The notes below the pieces were generated by a model, which made no database searches, was not told the origin of the DNA, and saw nothing but the letters and a program-made list of their open reading frames with translations. Made by a program: the position numbers and the translations under genes. A stretch of DNA of 64,000 nucleotides, from contig OY759217.1 in NCBI GenBank assembly GCA_963662175.1, positions 8,806,562-8,870,561 on the forward strand, read 5' to 3'. The stretch comes from Aradus depressus. Taxonomy: Eukaryota; Arthropoda; Insecta; Hemiptera; Aradidae. Below, piece after piece: positions 22,574-34,203 of this stretch; position 1 is the first letter of the stretch; every line of letters starts with the position of its first letter.

Positions 22574-23008
22574 TTATTCGTCTACATCAATGTTATCCCC
22601 TTCAAAATAGTCCCTATTAGATATTATACACTTATGCCAGCGCTTCTTCCAATCCCCGAAACACTTCTGGAACTCGAACTTCGGGATAGCATTTAGCTCT
22701 CTCAGCGATGCGCTTTTAATCTCATCTTTGCTTGTGAAACGACGGCCCTTTAAGGTTCTCTTTATTGTTGGGAACAGAAAAAAGTCACATGGAGCCATGT
22801 CTGGCGAATATGGAGACTGGGGCATCATTACAGTGTTATCTTTGGCCAACAATTCACGAACAAGCAATGAAGTGTGAGCAAGTGCATTATCGTGGTGCAA
22901 AAGCCATGAGTTGTTTCCCTCTCTAGATATCAGGGACTTCCAGTAAAATATATTTTTATGATTGTGTTCCCAAGGAAATAGGTTAAATTTCAAACGAAAT
23001 CCCAACAT
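22574..23008 (-). pseudogene. mariner transposase, C-terminal half
   Basis: A 144-residue frame shows LLHHDNALAHTS with the second catalytic aspartate and YSPDMAPCDFFLFP with the third. I count 34 residues between them, the DD34D spacing of mariner. The DNA-binding region and first aspartate are missing. A related AATATCGGGAATTTTCGG stretch at 22538-22560 may belong to the element end. Dead copy. Confidence 0.85.
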
Positions 23009-23799
23009 AGATGTCCCGTAACAATATATTTCGGTTATAGGCTATTCTGGGACTTGAACCAATTCATCCACGGTTCACCTGGGTCAATTCAAATGGATTC
23101 AGTAATTTGCAAACAATAATTTATAAAGTAATTTACATTTTTCTATCGGGTTTTAGAAACAACAAACCATTGTGTTCATTGTTAAAACAATGGTGTTCGT
23201 TAAAACAATTGTTTTGCCTCTAGACTGTTTTCATAAGCTAAGTTGTGCCATTCATTTTGGCTACTGTTAGGTAATCCGGTATTTGCACAAATTTAGGTTC
23301 CGTCATTTTTAAACTTTCAAATCCAGAAATAGTATCATCGTGACTCGATACAAATTCTAGTCTTTAGAAAATGTGGAACGCTCAATCTCAGGATTGAACA
23401 AATTATTCAGCCAATGGCGGAATTGTGACTGCGCCCAACCTGTATTAAATTTCATATTGCATATTTTTCTTCTCATATTTTTTTAGTAGTCAACAAATAA
23501 GGTAGGTACTTTTTTCATTCTCATTCAAATCAGACAAAGGAGAAATAGGGCTTAGAAGGACACCTGTAACTTTCTTTTGATGAATATTACAACATATATG
23601 ATCCAAATTATTTTATTATTTATCAATTATGGTAATGATACAATGTAATTAGAAATTTACGATTCATTACCATCACAATGCAATTACTTCAGCATATTGA
23701 AGAAGTATTGACAAAAACTATGCGAAAAAAAGCATCGTATAGATGGAAATGTTATTTGTTTGTATTTTAGTTTCTCGGCTATGTTTGGTACAGGTTGGG

Positions 23800-24370
23800 T
23801 TCTGTATCGGTCAGAAAATCGAAGTTGGAGATTCATCGGAATTACAAGTTTTCCGACAAACTGATTCCAAAAATGTGAACACGATAATTCTCGATAGAAT
23901 GAATGTATCGACACGAAATTTTAGTATATCCAGTGCCCTATATACTGTCAAATCGGCCAAAGAAAAGGGGGATTAACATAAAAACTCTATTAACTACCGT
24001 TATAATGAATGTATAGATACGAAATTTCATATGTTAAATTCAAAACCCCATAAGGACACCTGCCAGTTTTCAGCTGAATCGGTCCAAGGTTAGGGGAGGA
24101 TGAGAGGAGTTCCACCCCAAAAACCCTAATAACTGCCGATATAATCAAGTATCAACCTGAAATTTTATATTTGAATTCAAATCATATAAGGACAGCACCT
24201 ATTAATTTTCCACGAAATCGGTCGAGGAGAAGGGTGTGTTCACGGGAGGGGGCTCAACTCATAAACTCTAATAACTGCCGATGTATCTTTTTAACTTATC
24301 GATACAAAGTTTACTATGAGGATTAAAAAACTGCTATATAAGCCATAAATCGAAAACTTAATTGAATTGG
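23800..24370. repeat. Repeat A copy, left part
   Basis: At least four modules follow one another, each with a GAATGTAT-type block, GAAATTTTATAT-type block and CGGCCAAAG or CGGTC block, for example AACACGATAATTCTCGATAG. The copy continues at 24590 beyond an inserted palindrome. Confidence 0.7.
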
Positions 24371-24379
24371 TGTGATAGT

Positions 24380-24598
24380 AAGATGTGGGACGAGATTTTT
24401 CATATAAATGAAATACGTTGCCTTTCCACTGTTTTATTTTTGACCAGAACCGGTTTTCAACTCAACAGCGTCATCATCAGTGGGTAGGCCCTGTGTGGGT
24501 GGGATGTACCACTGATGATGACACTGTTGCGTTGAAAACCGGTTCTGGTCAAAAATAAAACAATGGGAAGACAACGTATTTTATTTCTATAATTGAAA
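24380..24598. repeat. Palindromic element with hammerhead-like arms, inserted in Repeat A
   Basis: Inverted arms meet around a centre near 24485-24505: ACCAGAACCGGTTTTCAACT to the left and GTTGAAAACCGGTTCTGGTC to the right. The outer parts share CACTGTTTTATTTTTG / CAAAAATAAAACAATG and an ACGTTG / CAACGT block. Each arm has CTGATGA, T, GAC, an 8-base loop, GTT, GAAA. The same family was the target of the Gypsy insertion at 11578. Confidence 0.8.
24508..24550 (+). ncRNA. Hammerhead-like motif (right arm), weak
   Basis: CUGAUGA, one U, a three-pair stem II (GAC/GUU), GAAA, then ACC, GGUUCU and GGUC. The order matches a hammerhead, but stem II is short and stem III needs a bulge. Stem I is not seen. 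Confidence 0.3.
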
Positions 24599-24760
24599 TG
24601 GCGTTGGAGAAGTACTTTGCCGGTGATTCACTGACGATTTTTTTTTCCTATTTTTGTATTCAAAGGGTCGAAAAACATGAAATTCCAATAAAAATACATC
24701 GAATTTTTCACCAATTACATACCTACCTCTATACTAAAAAAGTGGACAAGAAACGGAATA
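24590..24760. repeat. Repeat A copy, right end
   Basis: AAGTACTTTGCCGGTGATTC, then AAAACATGAAATTCCAATAA and CAATTACATACC blocks are the inverted right end of the copy starting at 23800. Confidence 0.65.
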
Positions 24761-24944
24761 GTCATGGAGACAAAGAAGCATATGCAGACAGTCGGGGGTG
24801 AATGGTATCCTGAATACCTGCAGTCCTCACAGGATCCAACACCTACAAGTTAGGCAGCGCACTTCCTGGGTAGATGCCGGGATATGCGAGATTCCTGGGA
24901 GACTAGGGTCCTTCATGAAGGATAACTTCAGATCCAGTTAGCTA

Positions 24945-25200
24945 TTATATCTCATGCCCGGGCTTTAACTACGAGGTCATGCCGCAATTTCTACTACCTA
25001 GGTTTATTCACCTAGGGTAGTGGGTCTTTAACGAGTACCTGACATCTCACATGCTCAGGACCATCGCTTAACCTCCCATCCGATGGAAAGTGTGCTCAGG
25101 TTTTTTTTTTTCCCTTCCAGATAAAAAACCTATGGGTCGGGTTTCGAACCCGCGACTTTGAGCTCAATAGGCTAGCAAGCTTCCTCTGATCTAACGTTGC
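24945..25200 (-). mobile_element. tRNA-derived SINE, near complete
   Basis: Reverse orientation: CTCATGCCCGGGCTTTAACT first, then CACCTAGGGTAG, ACGAGTACCTGACATC, and the head TCGGGTTTCGAACCCGCG with TGAGCTCAATAGGC. Confidence 0.8.
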
Positions 25201-25683
25201 CCTTACTCCAGATTCAGGTCAGACAAGGTAAGGAAGAAGCCAAGCAATTTGAGAGAGTGATAAGAGCACTGATACTTAGGTCCCTGGGTGCACGCACCTG
25301 CCCACCCAATATATATAGTTCTCCTATACCACTAACTGGATATTTAAAAGAACGGAGTTATTTGAAAATGTGTCCCGAACGGGCTAGCTGAGGTTTATTT
25401 GGGTGGGGGGGGGGGACATTCAGCATCATTATTCACAGTCGATTTAGTCTTCATGAAGGCCCCTTTTTTGGGACCCCTGCCAAAACAGTTCCCAGACCAA
25501 AATACTTCCCTGTCACCTTTTATAACTAACTATTATAAATCTTTGTCTTTGTGTTTTCTTCTCTAACAACTTGATCTACAGAGAAGACAGTCTCTATTCT
25601 AGACTATCTTTTCGTCTCACATCAACGCCAATTATTCATTAACCATGCAGCTGATAAGTGTACTGGAGCCTTCACATGTCCTA

Positions 25684-26242
25684 TATGAATGAATGAATAA
25701 CTTTATTGCTTATAAAGAATTATCTTACAGCAAGGAGTTCGATATAGAATTATAAATACATAGTAAGATTCAATAACTGATAACAAAAAGTACACACAAA
25801 ACAATAAAAAAAAGCAATACTTATATTAATAAAACGGTTAAATTAAAATAATGCTCCAGGTAACTTTAGTCTTTTAGAGTTTTTCTTAACTTTAAGCTTG
25901 TTAGGACAAACAAATAAATATGATGAAGCTTCTGTTCATCTGAAACTAATAGTGTTGTGGAGATGTGCCTGTTGCTGAGAGACATCTACCGGAACATCTC
26001 CCAAACAGCTAGTCAGGTTTATGTCTCTATTCATGACATAGATGGGGCAGTCTATCAGAAGGGCCACGTCATCCCTCTCCCCCAGAGAACACAACCCACA
26101 ACTAATCTCAGGAGAGAACTCATGTTTTTCGTTTCATTCTGGTAATAAAGATTAAACCTCGAGTTCAACTCCGCATCAACATCTTTACTGATCAGCCAGT
26201 TCCGAAAACCCGTCGTTAGTCTGTTGTGATTCTCGAAGACAA
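25684..26242 (-). pseudogene. LINE C-terminal fragment, interrupted by a hAT element
   Basis: The minus strand encodes a typical LINE end: a cysteine pair in SCGLCSLGERDDVALLIDCP (spacing C..C...E..D......C P), then a short tail and stop. The 3' UTR reaches 25684 and ends in inverted ATTCATTC-type repeats. The upstream part of the same frame continues at 28369-28440 beyond the hAT insertion. Truncated and degenerate. Confidence 0.6.
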
Positions 26243-26250
26243 CGTCTACA

Positions 26251-28360
26251 TAGGGGTGGGACGGTACAGCTGGAGCAGTGAAGTGTCACCTAATCTCGGG
26301 CCGGAGCAGTTGCTACCTGCTCCATTGGTTTGAAATTACCGGTACAGTTTGGAGCAGAAGCAGTGGACACAGACCTTGGGAGGGAGGATTTTTTCAACGA
26401 GCTCTGCTCCTGTCCCGCTGTACCGGTACTCGGATCGAGATGGCCGTCACTTTCCAGTTTCCCCTCCTGTTTTTTTAGGATCTGTGACTTTTCAAAATGC
26501 CCTCCTTTGATTATTTTATTTTCCTTTAACTGAGTTTTATATTGAACATTGAACATGCCATGACATAAAAATTCAATCCTCATGCGGTTATTCCTATATC
26601 AGTACCGGTACTGGTACTGCACGTAGAAGGGAGGGCATAATATAAATTATTAGAATAATATCTAGAAATAGATGTGTTATTATTATAATTATGTAGCAAT
26701 AACTATAATTAAATTATAAGAGGTAGGTCAATAATTAGTAATATACACTCAGTTGTAATATAGAAATGTATTACAATGGAACAAAGAACATAAAATAAAA
26801 TAACCAAAGAAAAGAAAGTAAACAAATCATTTTTTATTAAAGTTATGATTTAAAAATAACAGCATTCTTGCCTTCATTCTCAATAACTTCTCAATAACTT
26901 AACTGACCCCCCTCTCTTAACTCTGGACAACACCAACATTAAATACTCTAGCAGAGTAAAAAACCTGGGTATCATTCTCGACCAATCCCTTTCCTGGAAA
27001 GACCACGTATCCTATATTTCCCGTAAATCCTTCCAATCCCTTGCACAATTTGAACGTTCCCGTCACTCTCTTTCTAAAAACTCCCGGAAACTCCTCGTAT
27101 CATCCCTTGTTTTCCCCCATTTCGACTACGGGTGCCTGGATTATAATGATCTGAGTAAGGGACTCGATATCAAACTCCAGCGAATCCTGAACGCTCATGT
27201 CAGATTTGTTTTCGATGTCCTTAGAGACGCTCATATTTCGCCCTGGTACTCCGAGTTGAAATGGCTCAAACCCCCCTACCGCCGAAACTACCTCCTAGGC
27301 TCCTTCCTCTTCCTAATGCTTAAATCCAAAGAACCCTACTACCTCTACCAAATGTTTCAATTCCAGTCCTCGGTTCACCAGAGGCACACTAGATCCCGTC
27401 CTTCAGACCTCTTCATCCCCTCCCATCGCTCCTCAGCCTTCCACAATTCATTTCTTGTCCAGGCCTCCTCCCTGCCTCCCCCAATCCGTCACTCTCCTTC
27501 CGTGGCTTCCTTCAAATCCTCACTATTCCAATATCTCTTCACTAAACAATCCACTCCTCTTTGATCTCTCCCCCATATTCTCTAATTCGTCAACCTTAAT
27601 TATCTAATCATTCAAATTACTTTTCCCCTTTTTTTTCTATCTCTTTCTTGTCTTTGTCATTCTCTATTTTTATTTTTTTTTTATCAAATTTTCTAAATTA
27701 TTCGATCATAATCAATATTATTCATTTTTGGCTCATTTACACATTAATATATTTTTATTATGCATTTATTTATTTTTTTTCTTATCTTAATTTCTGCTTT
27801 CTAAATTAATTTTATTTTTAACCTTGTCTGGGCATCCTTCCTTCTCTTTTATAATCAACCACCGTACTATGCTCGGTCGATTTACACTTATATTTATATA
27901 TATTATCAATTTTATCTCTTTCTTAGTTGTATGGATTTGCTTTTTTTCTTTTTTACTTTTTCTCTTTTATTTTTGTAGATACTTTTATTTATTTTGTTTC
28001 ATCATATTGAAGTTGTTAATTTTATGTTTTTTCCTGTTTTTTCTATTTCCTGTTTATCTATTTTTTAGTTGTATAGTTTTTCTCCAATGTAGCACTAATT
28101 TTTATTTACCTACCTATCTTTTTATTTCTTTGTTCTGATACTATATTTCATTGTTTCATTTTCATTACTCTGTGTGTATTTATTCTTAGGGGACCTCGGT
28201 CCCAGAATAATAAATTTTTTTTTCATTTCATTTCATTTTCATTCATTTGTGATAATTTGGTTCTGTGACTGTCACTGGACCGGTTAATTGTCACTGCTCC
28301 AACGGCGTCACTGGAGCAGTTGGACCTGTGACAGAATTTTCCCGGACCGGCACAACCCTA
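26251..28360. mobile_element. Non-autonomous hAT element, itself carrying a LINE
   Basis: The 8-bp duplication CGTCTACA lies at 26243-26250 and 28361-28368. The ends are imperfect inverses: TAGGGGTGGGACGGTA and GGACCGGCACAACCCTA. The hAT part (26251 to about 26640 and about 28240-28360) is GGAGCAG-rich and non-coding. The middle is a LINE insertion. Confidence 0.82.
26893..28240 (+). pseudogene. 5'-truncated LINE: reverse transcriptase tail and 3' UTR
   Basis: An open frame without an ATG (26893-27564) reads NLGIILDQSLSWKDHVSYIS, then VFPHFDYGCLDYND and the closing LPPPIRHSPSVASFKSSLF, which is the palm end and C-terminal domain of LINE reverse transcriptases of the CR1/Jockey-like kind. Upstream domains are absent. 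A T-rich 3' UTR follows and ends with GGGGACCTCGGTCCC, AATAATAAAT and TTTCATTTCATTTCATT. The reading frame is still open, so it is not very old. Confidence 0.75.
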
Positions 28361-28474
28361 CGTCTACATCCTGACTAGCCCAGACGCCTTCCGCGCCAAT
28401 CCTAGTAAGGTAGCCCCGATGTTGAGCTACCTAAGGGTGACATGTCCTATATACACCGGAAACCATAATAGGGA

Positions 28475-29205
28475 TGGTCGATAGTCGATAGTACTATCGA
28501 TATTAATTTTTCTTCATTAGAAGGGATACATTTTGAAGAAAGTTATTTTAGAACTTTTACTTTGATGATGTGAAAAGTGCTAAATGTACTTTATGCAAAG
28601 TTTTATTCAAAACAAGTTGCAACACATCCAATCTAAGAGATCACCTCTTGAGAAGCCACCAAGGAACTTATAAACCGGCACTCAGAAGCTGCATCACCAC
28701 TGCCTACTGTTCCATAAAGTTTTACAAAAGTATTTTTCGTCAATTGGTAATTCATTTTTTGTTATTGTTTTTTAAAAGTTGTTGATTGAAATAAAAATTG
28801 TTGAATCTAATGCCACTGTACCTACTCCATTGTTTTTTGGTTATCTTCAATAAGTGTTTTTGAACTTTAATTAATGTGTTAATATTCTTGTCAAAAGTTA
28901 TACTTAATGCGATTATTTTCGACAGGAAATATTATTTCCATAAAAATAAAAGCTCGATTTAAAACAACAATAATTGTTATTCATTCAATTGATATTTTTA
29001 TTCCCCTTTCACCCTCCATAACATAGAATAATTTAAATTACATAGATGTAAATAAAAAAATTAAAATAAAATAATCATATTATAATAAAATAATGGAATT
29101 GGAAAGTATTTTGCATGAAAAGCGGCAACTTACTGAATTATGAGTAGTCATAGTTTTCCATAGATAGTATAGGGCTGTCGATAGTAACTATGAGTCTCCC
29201 CTAAA
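28475..29205 (+). mobile_element. Degenerate hAT-like element with BED zinc-finger fragment
   Basis: The ends are rich in CGATAGT/ACTATCG blocks like the hAT element at 35414. Near 28575-28660 the frame reads CTLCKVLFKTSCNTSNLRDH then LLRSH, a BED-type zinc finger (C..C ... H....H) found at the N-terminus of hAT transposases. The rest of the transposase is missing. Confidence 0.6.
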
Positions 29206-29611
29206 CTGCATTCGGTCCAATAACCAGTAAGAAACCGGAGGGAAAGACGCATGAAAACCATTCGTCCCTTAGTTCAAGTTACCCCGCTCACACAAAGGAG
29301 ATGAATTTAAAAATAGAAAAAGTGTCAAGAAATAATAAGCGGGCCGAGTAGTGCTTCATTTAAAAATTTTCATTTAACTGAACTACATTTATCTGAAACG
29401 TGACACCCCCTCCGGCGAAATTGGGTGCACATAGACCACTATACTGAGTGTACACAAATACGTAATATTAATACATAGATACATTTATGATAAGTAGATA
29501 CATTTTTTAAAGCTCTTCCGGAAGTGTCTTTATCACAACGATATTTCGGGATGAAAGAAAGCAACGTAACAACAAACATAAATAAAGAACAAATAAAAAA
29601 ATATATAACTA

Positions 29612-30554
29612 GTCCTGCCATAAATACTGTTACAAACGTTGGACTTTGATTAAATCCTTGTTATTGTTTACATAGGCCTCACCTATATCAGATTGTTTAC
29701 TTTGCACATCCGGCTAATAATCCCTATTAGTTTGTGTTTTTCTTTCGCTCAGTTAACATGGAGTGGGGGGATAAAGAAACCTGGATTGCCGTGCTGGTCT
29801 TATACAAAGTTGGAAAATCTAATTCAGAGATTTTCAGCACTTTGGAACCTTCGGGTATCACCCGTATGTTCGTGTATCGCACTATAAATCGTTACAATGA
29901 GACCCTGTCTGTATGTGACAGACCTCGATTAGGCCTTCCCCGCACTGTGAGAACGGATAATGCAGTGAGAGCAGTGGCATCAGAAGAAATCCTATCAGGA
30001 AACAAAAAACCATGTCTCGGGAAATGGGAATCTCTGTCAGATCGATGTCTCGCATAATAAAAAGTGACCTTAGGATTGGTGCATTCCGAAGGATGACAGG
30101 ACAAAAGCTGATCGCTTCCCTAAAAAGAATTAGGGTGGAGAGATCAAAAGTGCTCCTTTTTCGTTACGCCAATGTTCTCCATCGAAAAATGTTGTTCTGC
30201 GAAGAGAAATTTAGTCGCCAAATTGATCGTGTGTATGCGCACAGCTCCAGAGAGAACCCACTCGACTACCGGCTGTGGTCAGAACTGGAGAGGATAGCCT
30301 GCCACAGAGCACAACTTAGAAAGCCTCAAACAATCACTGATCCGTGCAGTTGAGCGTTTTCCTCAAGAACTGCTGCGTACTGCCATTGATGACTGGCCAC
30401 GGAGACTAAAACCTTGTGTGCAGGCAAAAGGGGGACATTTTGAGTAATTTTATTTTATGTTTATAACAGTTTATTTTCTAATAAAGTATTTTTGAAGAGA
30501 CTTTTTCTGTTGAATGCTGCATATATTTCCTTGTAACAACATTTATGGCAGGGC
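29612..30554 (+). mobile_element. Tc1-like transposon with internal deletion (943 bp)
   Basis: TA flanks both ends (29610-29611 and 30555-30556). Inverted ends: GTCCTGCCATAAATACTG and its imperfect mirror ending TTTATGGCAGGGC. A broken transposase lies between. Confidence 0.82.
29758..30447 (+). pseudogene. Tc1-like transposase, catalytic core deleted
   Basis: From the ATG at 29758 an HTH region reads WIAVLVLYKVGKSNSEIF, followed by a linker with RPRLGLPRTVRT. A second frame starting near 30012 (REMGISVRSMSRIIKSDL) continues the DNA-binding part in another phase. The end (DYRLWSELERIACHRA, then SLKQSLIRAVERFP and CVQAKGGHFE in a third phase) is the usual C-terminus. The aspartate-bearing core between them is absent, so it cannot be active. 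Confidence 0.78.
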
Positions 30555-31363
30555 TAGGTATGTACCTATATTGAACAAATATAAATGAATAAATGAAAAA
30601 ATATAAATAAATAAATAAAATAATAATAAGAAATAATTAAAAAAAGGAATACATTTTTTTAATAATACATTTTTTCTGAAAAACATTATGTAAAAAATTT
30701 CAAAAATGAATAATAAAAATACATAAAAGAATGCATCAGGAGAAACAAAATAAATTAGTACACAAGTAATAAAGAATAATGATTAAACATAACGTTGATT
30801 GGTCAGACCTTTAAAAAGTGGAGGAACTCTGCTCATGAAATAAAAATTAAAGTTTTGTGTCAATCTTTTTGGTTATAAATATTATTATTATAACACAAAT
30901 ATTATTGAGGTTATTTTATTATTTTTGGATAGTGAGAAAAAATTCCGATTTCGAGTAAAGTTTTTCCAGTAACATAAACATTTTTAGTTGAATTTTGAGT
31001 AGAAACGTTAATTTCTTATGACCTGGTCCTTGAAAGACCGGGTCTAGTTACTTTGAGTGTAGGACCATCTAATTTTACATAAGTGTTTTTATTCTTATGT
31101 TGAGATAGTTGACATTATTGTTCATTTGGAAAAATTTTTATTGTTCGTTCAAAGATACGCGATTGATATAGATGCATGTCGTATTGTTTTTATAATTTAT
31201 TTTATTTCATTATATTTACTTTCTCATCTTAATAAATGATAATTTTGAACAATGTTTAAAAGTGTTTTTGAAAGTCCCATCATTGTCAGACAATGAAAAA
31301 CCATAAAGGGATTTTTTAGTTGAAACACCGCCGTCATTAATGATGTTTATTTGTGTTTTCCAG
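30555..31363. other. AT-rich sequence upstream of the first visible Ig exon
   Basis: AAATAAAT-rich simple sequence and no recognised gene. The acceptor TTTTCCAG at 31356-31363 ends it. It should be intron, because the exon starts in phase 1. Confidence 0.5.
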
Positions 31364-31597
31364 AGGTGGTTTGCGGAGATGGTACGACGGAGGTTCGGGT
31401 CCGAGAAGGCGGGCGAGCGGTACTGCCGTGTCGAAGTCCGGCGGCCGAGTGGCGGCACGGCACACTAGAACTGCCCCACGACCCGAGGTACCGGACGGAA
31501 CGGACAGGCTCCCTGGTCATTAGTCGGGCTCGCCCAACTGACTCTGGTCTCTGGACCTGTGGGCCCCGCTCTGGATCTGTCCGGCTCATAGTTCTAG
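31364..31597 (+). CDS. Ig-superfamily protein, exon a (Ig domain 1)
   Basis: A 234-bp internal exon between TTTTCCAG and GTAAGC, phase 1 at both ends. It encodes about 78 residues forming an Ig fold: VREGGRAVLPC with the first cysteine, EW as a likely core tryptophan, SLVISRARPTDSGLWTCG with the D-S-G-x-W-x-C signature, and a closing RLIVL strand. This is the first extracellular domain visible. Joined to the next exon it reads RLIVLEPPKAP, a normal inter-domain link. The exon is strongly GC- and CpG-rich in AT-rich surroundings. The signal-peptide exon upstream was not found. Such proteins usually act in cell adhesion or axon guidance, but the family member was not identified. Confidence 0.82.
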
Positions 31598-33059
31598 GTA
31601 AGCATTAATATAAACTCAATGGAAATAAATAAATATTGATGGAGAACATTTACATCAATCTAACCAATAAATTATGGTTATTTTCTAGTTTGCCGCCCAC
31701 GAAAATTAGATATTTTTAGGAATTAATTTCAAAAGAAGTATTCGAGGAAAATATTTAAATGTACATTTAATGAACATGCGATGAAAAAGTCACCACCAAC
31801 CTTCATGTTTAATTCCACTGCTTTTTCACACAAAATGGGCCCAAAAGCCCGTTTTTGCAAAAATAAAGTGAATGCAGCATCTTCCAACAATTCGAATTTC
31901 GGTTTTTTCAAAGTTTTACGATATGAAACTACTACTTCTTGTGGCCTGTAACTAAGTTGAAACATACAAAGTTATATTCCCGTTCCTGTCAAGAAACGGA
32001 CAGTTTCAACTCGAAATGGATACAGCCGCCCCATTGGATATCCCATCTAGGAACGGGGATTTTAGCGATAGACTTTACTTTCTCAGAAGATAAAACACCA
32101 CCAACTGATGGCATGAAGACTAGAAGACGTCCGCTCTAGGACAGTCCTAGGATGGAACTGATTCGGCAGAACTGGCTTTGCAACTGAACCTTAGACGGCT
32201 CATATCAGGGATGAACAACTCAGCTCAGTCGGTTCAGCTGCTCCAGGCGGCAGATAAAAACGGCAATCTAGCCAGCAGAGCTCCCGGGGTGATTTATCAC
32301 TGGATGGGAACCCTTACAGTAGAAAGAAAAAGTAAGTTCTGCCCAGTTCAGTCACTAAAGCCTGGTTTACACGGGTATAGTAATCAGGAGAGTAGAGTAG
32401 CTAGTAGAGTTCACTCTACTAGTTACTCTACTACTTTTGATTTTTTTTCGGTTACACATAGTAGAGTAGAGAACAGTAGTTGTTTGAAGTAAAATGGTGT
32501 TTAAAAAATTAAAGAAGAATTATTCTGTCAAATGCATTAAATCATTTTATATTTGGTATGTAGATGTGTTCAGGGGATCTTGAAACATGAAATACCATTG
32601 AAAATTCAATCTCGAATTTTCGCTCGTTTACAATACGTCCTTAATATCTTAAACTATTTTTAGATAGCCTCCCTGCGGGGAATATCCTTATTTTTTCTAG
32701 GCCGTCTTTTCGTCGCCATTCTAGGATATTGATATAAAGATATCTCTCTGGCTATTTTATAATTGTTGCCTAAAGTAAATTTTGTGAGGTTCCAAAGAAA
32801 CATCCACATACTTTACTTCTTCTTCTTCTTCTTAAAGACACTTTGACCACGGAGGTGAAGGAGGTAGGTCTATGGGAATCCTAGCGGGTTAAATTTGACG
32901 GGCGCAAATTTATAATAAAGGCCGAGATTGATGTATTCTGAATAAATAGACTATGTGATGAAGACAATTTTGTTTTATAATTTAGATAAAAAGTGAGGCA
33001 GTGATAGGTTGGGTCAGCCTTGTAACTCTTGAAATACCTTATACAGCTATATCTGAACA

Positions 33060-33350
33060 TGAAAAATCTGGTAATGAACGTCTTTTATCGCCGAGTTGAG
33101 TGTCGATGTATTCATCCGATCGTGAGTAATTATGATTTTAGTGGAATCCTCCCTTCTGTTTAGACGATTTGGCATGTAACATTTCATAACGACTTGTTAA
33201 TTTTATGCATTGAGTTATCGATTAAAAACGACACATATTTCTTTTTTCTTTTTCATTTTTGAAATCAGAAAGCCAGTACACATGAAATTCCAGTAAAAAT
33301 ACAACTTCGAATTTTGGATTATATAACTACAACTGAAGAAGTAAAAAAAA
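33060..33350. repeat. Repeat A fragments
   Basis: GTGTCGATGTATTCATCCGA and, near 33260-33310, AAATCAGAAAGCCAGTACAC with ATGAAATTCCAGTAAAAATA. Confidence 0.55.
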
Positions 33351-33599
33351 CAGAGGGAGGGGGGGTGGTTCTTCCCATCCAACTTACTCTCCCTCAGAGC
33401 ACTCTGAAATTCTAATAATGGCTGTTTTTACACGGCTTCAAATTATGTTGAAAACATTAATCAAACTGGTTAGATCAAAAACTGACTAATTTAGCATTAT
33501 TCATTAACTTTTTTGAACAGATGATATAACATGTGATAAAAAAATGTTAAATAAAAATAAAACAAAACAATAATGATTAAACAATAAAACCAACACAAA

Positions 33600-33910
33600 T
33601 CTAACAAACAAACAATTCAATAAAATTATCACATTTTCTTTAGAAATTGTTGCTGGCCTTCTACTAAATTTTGATTTCTATAGTAGTTTCCAAAAATAGC
33701 CCTAATAAAAATATCGAAAGTTCAAGACGTGAAATTTTGAAGAAAGTGCAAGTATTTAAAAAAAAATTCAATTAGTAATTATTTCATTTGGATTTCTTCT
33801 AAAAATAATAATGAAATGCCATCAAATTTTCAAAAATTGTTCAATCTAATCCAAAGGTATTAATTATCTTACTTGGTTCACAGTGAAAATGAATAGCATA
33901 GAATAGAGAA
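33600..33910 (+). repeat. Repeat C copy
   Basis: TTTTGATTTCTATAGTAGTT, TTCAAGACGTGAAATTTTGA and AAGAAAGTGCAAGT match the copies at 17605 and 41085. Confidence 0.65.
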
Positions 33911-34203
33911 CAAATATTGTGTTTATTTAATCTTAACCTACATTATAAATTTAAAAATTAAGATTGAAAAATAAGAATAGAAATTATTTACAAAAATTAT
34001 ACTACTATCTACTTACTAAAACTACGATTGTATTTTTTCTGAGAGTTCATCAAAAATGGGCATACGTATAATTTAATGACAAAAACAGTACCTTCTTTCT
34101 TTATGTCCATTTCCAATTGTCCTTAAATTATCCTTATTTCGGCATTCCTTCTTATATATATTGTAACGATAACTTTTACTCGCTTACATTTACTTTAATA
34201 TTA

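Noticed and set aside
23743..23976. Frame starting with a signal-peptide-like stretch, considered as the first exon of the Ig gene
   Set aside because: After about 25 residues it is pure Repeat A sequence, which recurs elsewhere as non-coding DNA.
27824..28138. Hydrophobic 104-residue frame resembling a membrane protein
   Set aside because: It is a T-rich LINE 3' UTR; leucine and phenylalanine follow from base composition.
32178..32492. 104-residue frame with a GTAAGT-like donor inside, considered as an exon
   Set aside because: No acceptor in a matching phase and no Ig or other domain; the second half runs into CTACTC/GAGTAG simple sequence.
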